NCBI GenBank assembly: GCA_041687075.1
Contig: JAWLCO010000105.1
Span: 1-14,001, forward strand
DNA: 14,001 bases
Source of the DNA: ZC4RG25 sp041687075
Lineage (GTDB): Bacteria > Pseudomonadota > Alphaproteobacteria > Rhizobiales > Hyphomicrobiaceae
Direction of reading: 5' to 3'
Shown here: positions 13,780-14,001 of the stretch, in pieces
How positions within the stretch are numbered: position 1 is the first letter of the stretch
Layout: every line of letters begins with the position of its first letter
Made by a program: the position numbers and the translations under genes
The notes under the pieces: model-generated
Told to the model about the DNA's origin: nothing
Seen by the model: only the letters and a program-made list of their open reading frames with translations
Databases searched by the model: none

Positions 13780-14001
13780 TCACATAGTGACCGTGGGGCG
13801 GGATGGCAACCTGGTCGACTCGTCAGCGAGTCGGTGCAGTGCCTGCCGCATGGCCGGGCCATGCATCGGACGGCCGTGGCCCGTCAGCACGAGCTCGGGC
13901 TTGAGAGCTGCGAGACGCGCGACGGACTGGCGGGACTGCTCCCAGTTCTGGGTGTAATAGGCGGGCGGGCCGTGCAGCTCGGGGCGTTGCCGGGCGACGG
14001 C
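13780..14001 (-). CDS. MBL-fold metallo-hydrolase, C-terminal part (partial)
   Basis: The 73 visible residues include PELHGPPAYYTQNWEQSRQS, then VARLAALKPELVLTGHGRPMHGPAMRQALHRLA. The 'GPPAY(Y/F)T..W..ar.SV..LAAL.P......GHG.PM.G' pattern is the C-terminal end of metallo-beta-lactamase-fold hydrolases, and the His of TGHG is the last conserved metal-site-region residue. The 5' end lies beyond the window. The tail looks shifted: after LADE the family normally continues FDQVAIPPHGHYV, and exactly that string is encoded in the next frame if one T is inserted near 13832. The present frame instead ends STRLPSRPTVTM at TGA (13780-13782). This is either a recent frameshift in a dispensable tail or a sequencing error. 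It seems to be an ordinary chromosomal gene outside the defence island. Confidence 0.7.
   Translation of the reverse strand, partial: AVARQRPELHGPPAYYTQNWEQSRQSVARLAALKPELVLTGHGRPMHGPAMRQALHRLADESTRLPSRPTVTM

Noticed and set aside
1..14001. CRISPR array, reverse transcriptase/ncRNA retron or diversity-generating cassette
   Set aside because: I looked for regularly spaced repeats, RT motifs and template repeats and saw none.

Overview
This is a GC-rich alphaproteobacterial segment, probably Rhizobiales (Bradyrhizobium/Rhodopseudomonas-like). The organism call is an inference. It rests on overall codon use, DUF3489-type and IS66-type remnants typical of that group, and a tRNA-Arg(CCG) with encoded CCA. 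Two ordinary metabolic genes frame the window: the tail of an amidohydrolase-like gene on the left (1-93, +) and the tail of an MBL-fold hydrolase on the right (13780-14001, -), with the tRNA-Arg at 13563-13639 (-). Almost everything between them is accessory DNA concerned with phage defence and DNA modification, so this reads as a defence island whose right edge lies at the tRNA 3' end.

Left part (94-2077): a broken N-terminal fragment of an OLD/AAA-type ATPase (406-600) with a degenerate P-loop, then an intact low-GC gene for a uracil-DNA-glycosylase-like protein (702-1442), then a gene-poor stretch. At 1948 begins a DUF262/DUF1524 (GmrSD-like, modification-dependent restriction) gene.

Middle (2070-5782): the DUF262 gene is split after codon 43 by a 2135-bp element (2078-4212). 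The element has IS66-like terminal inverted repeats (15 of 17 bp match) and is flanked by the 8-bp direct repeat GCTCGACG. Removing the element and one repeat copy restores a continuous frame of 564 codons to 5782. That frame also carries an amber codon at 5195-5197, so the gene is damaged twice. The element holds a collapsed IS66 transposase (TnpC) tail with its own third IS66 end, a truncated DUF3489 gene, a possible DUF2924 scrap, and an intact cyclopropane-fatty-acid-synthase-like methyltransferase (2837-3985, -).

Right part (6138-13245): a two-gene Gabija-type anti-phage operon on the minus strand. gajA (OLD-family ATPase plus TOPRIM nuclease, 7849-9666) is followed seven bases later by gajB (UvrD-like helicase, 6138-7841). 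Next comes a type II-like restriction-modification cluster: Vsr mismatch endonuclease (+), a PD-(D/E)XK restriction endonuclease of unrecognised family (-), and a divergently transcribed C5-cytosine methyltransferase (+). The methyltransferase would protect host DNA from the nuclease, and Vsr would repair the T:G mismatches left when 5-methylcytosine deaminates. Two inverted repeats, one before vsr and one over the methyltransferase promoter, are candidate control sites.

No gene family here is wholly new to me. The most unusual points are the IS66-ended passenger element carrying a lipid methyltransferase with altered active-site residues, the unassigned restriction endonuclease, and the UDG-like protein in a defence setting.
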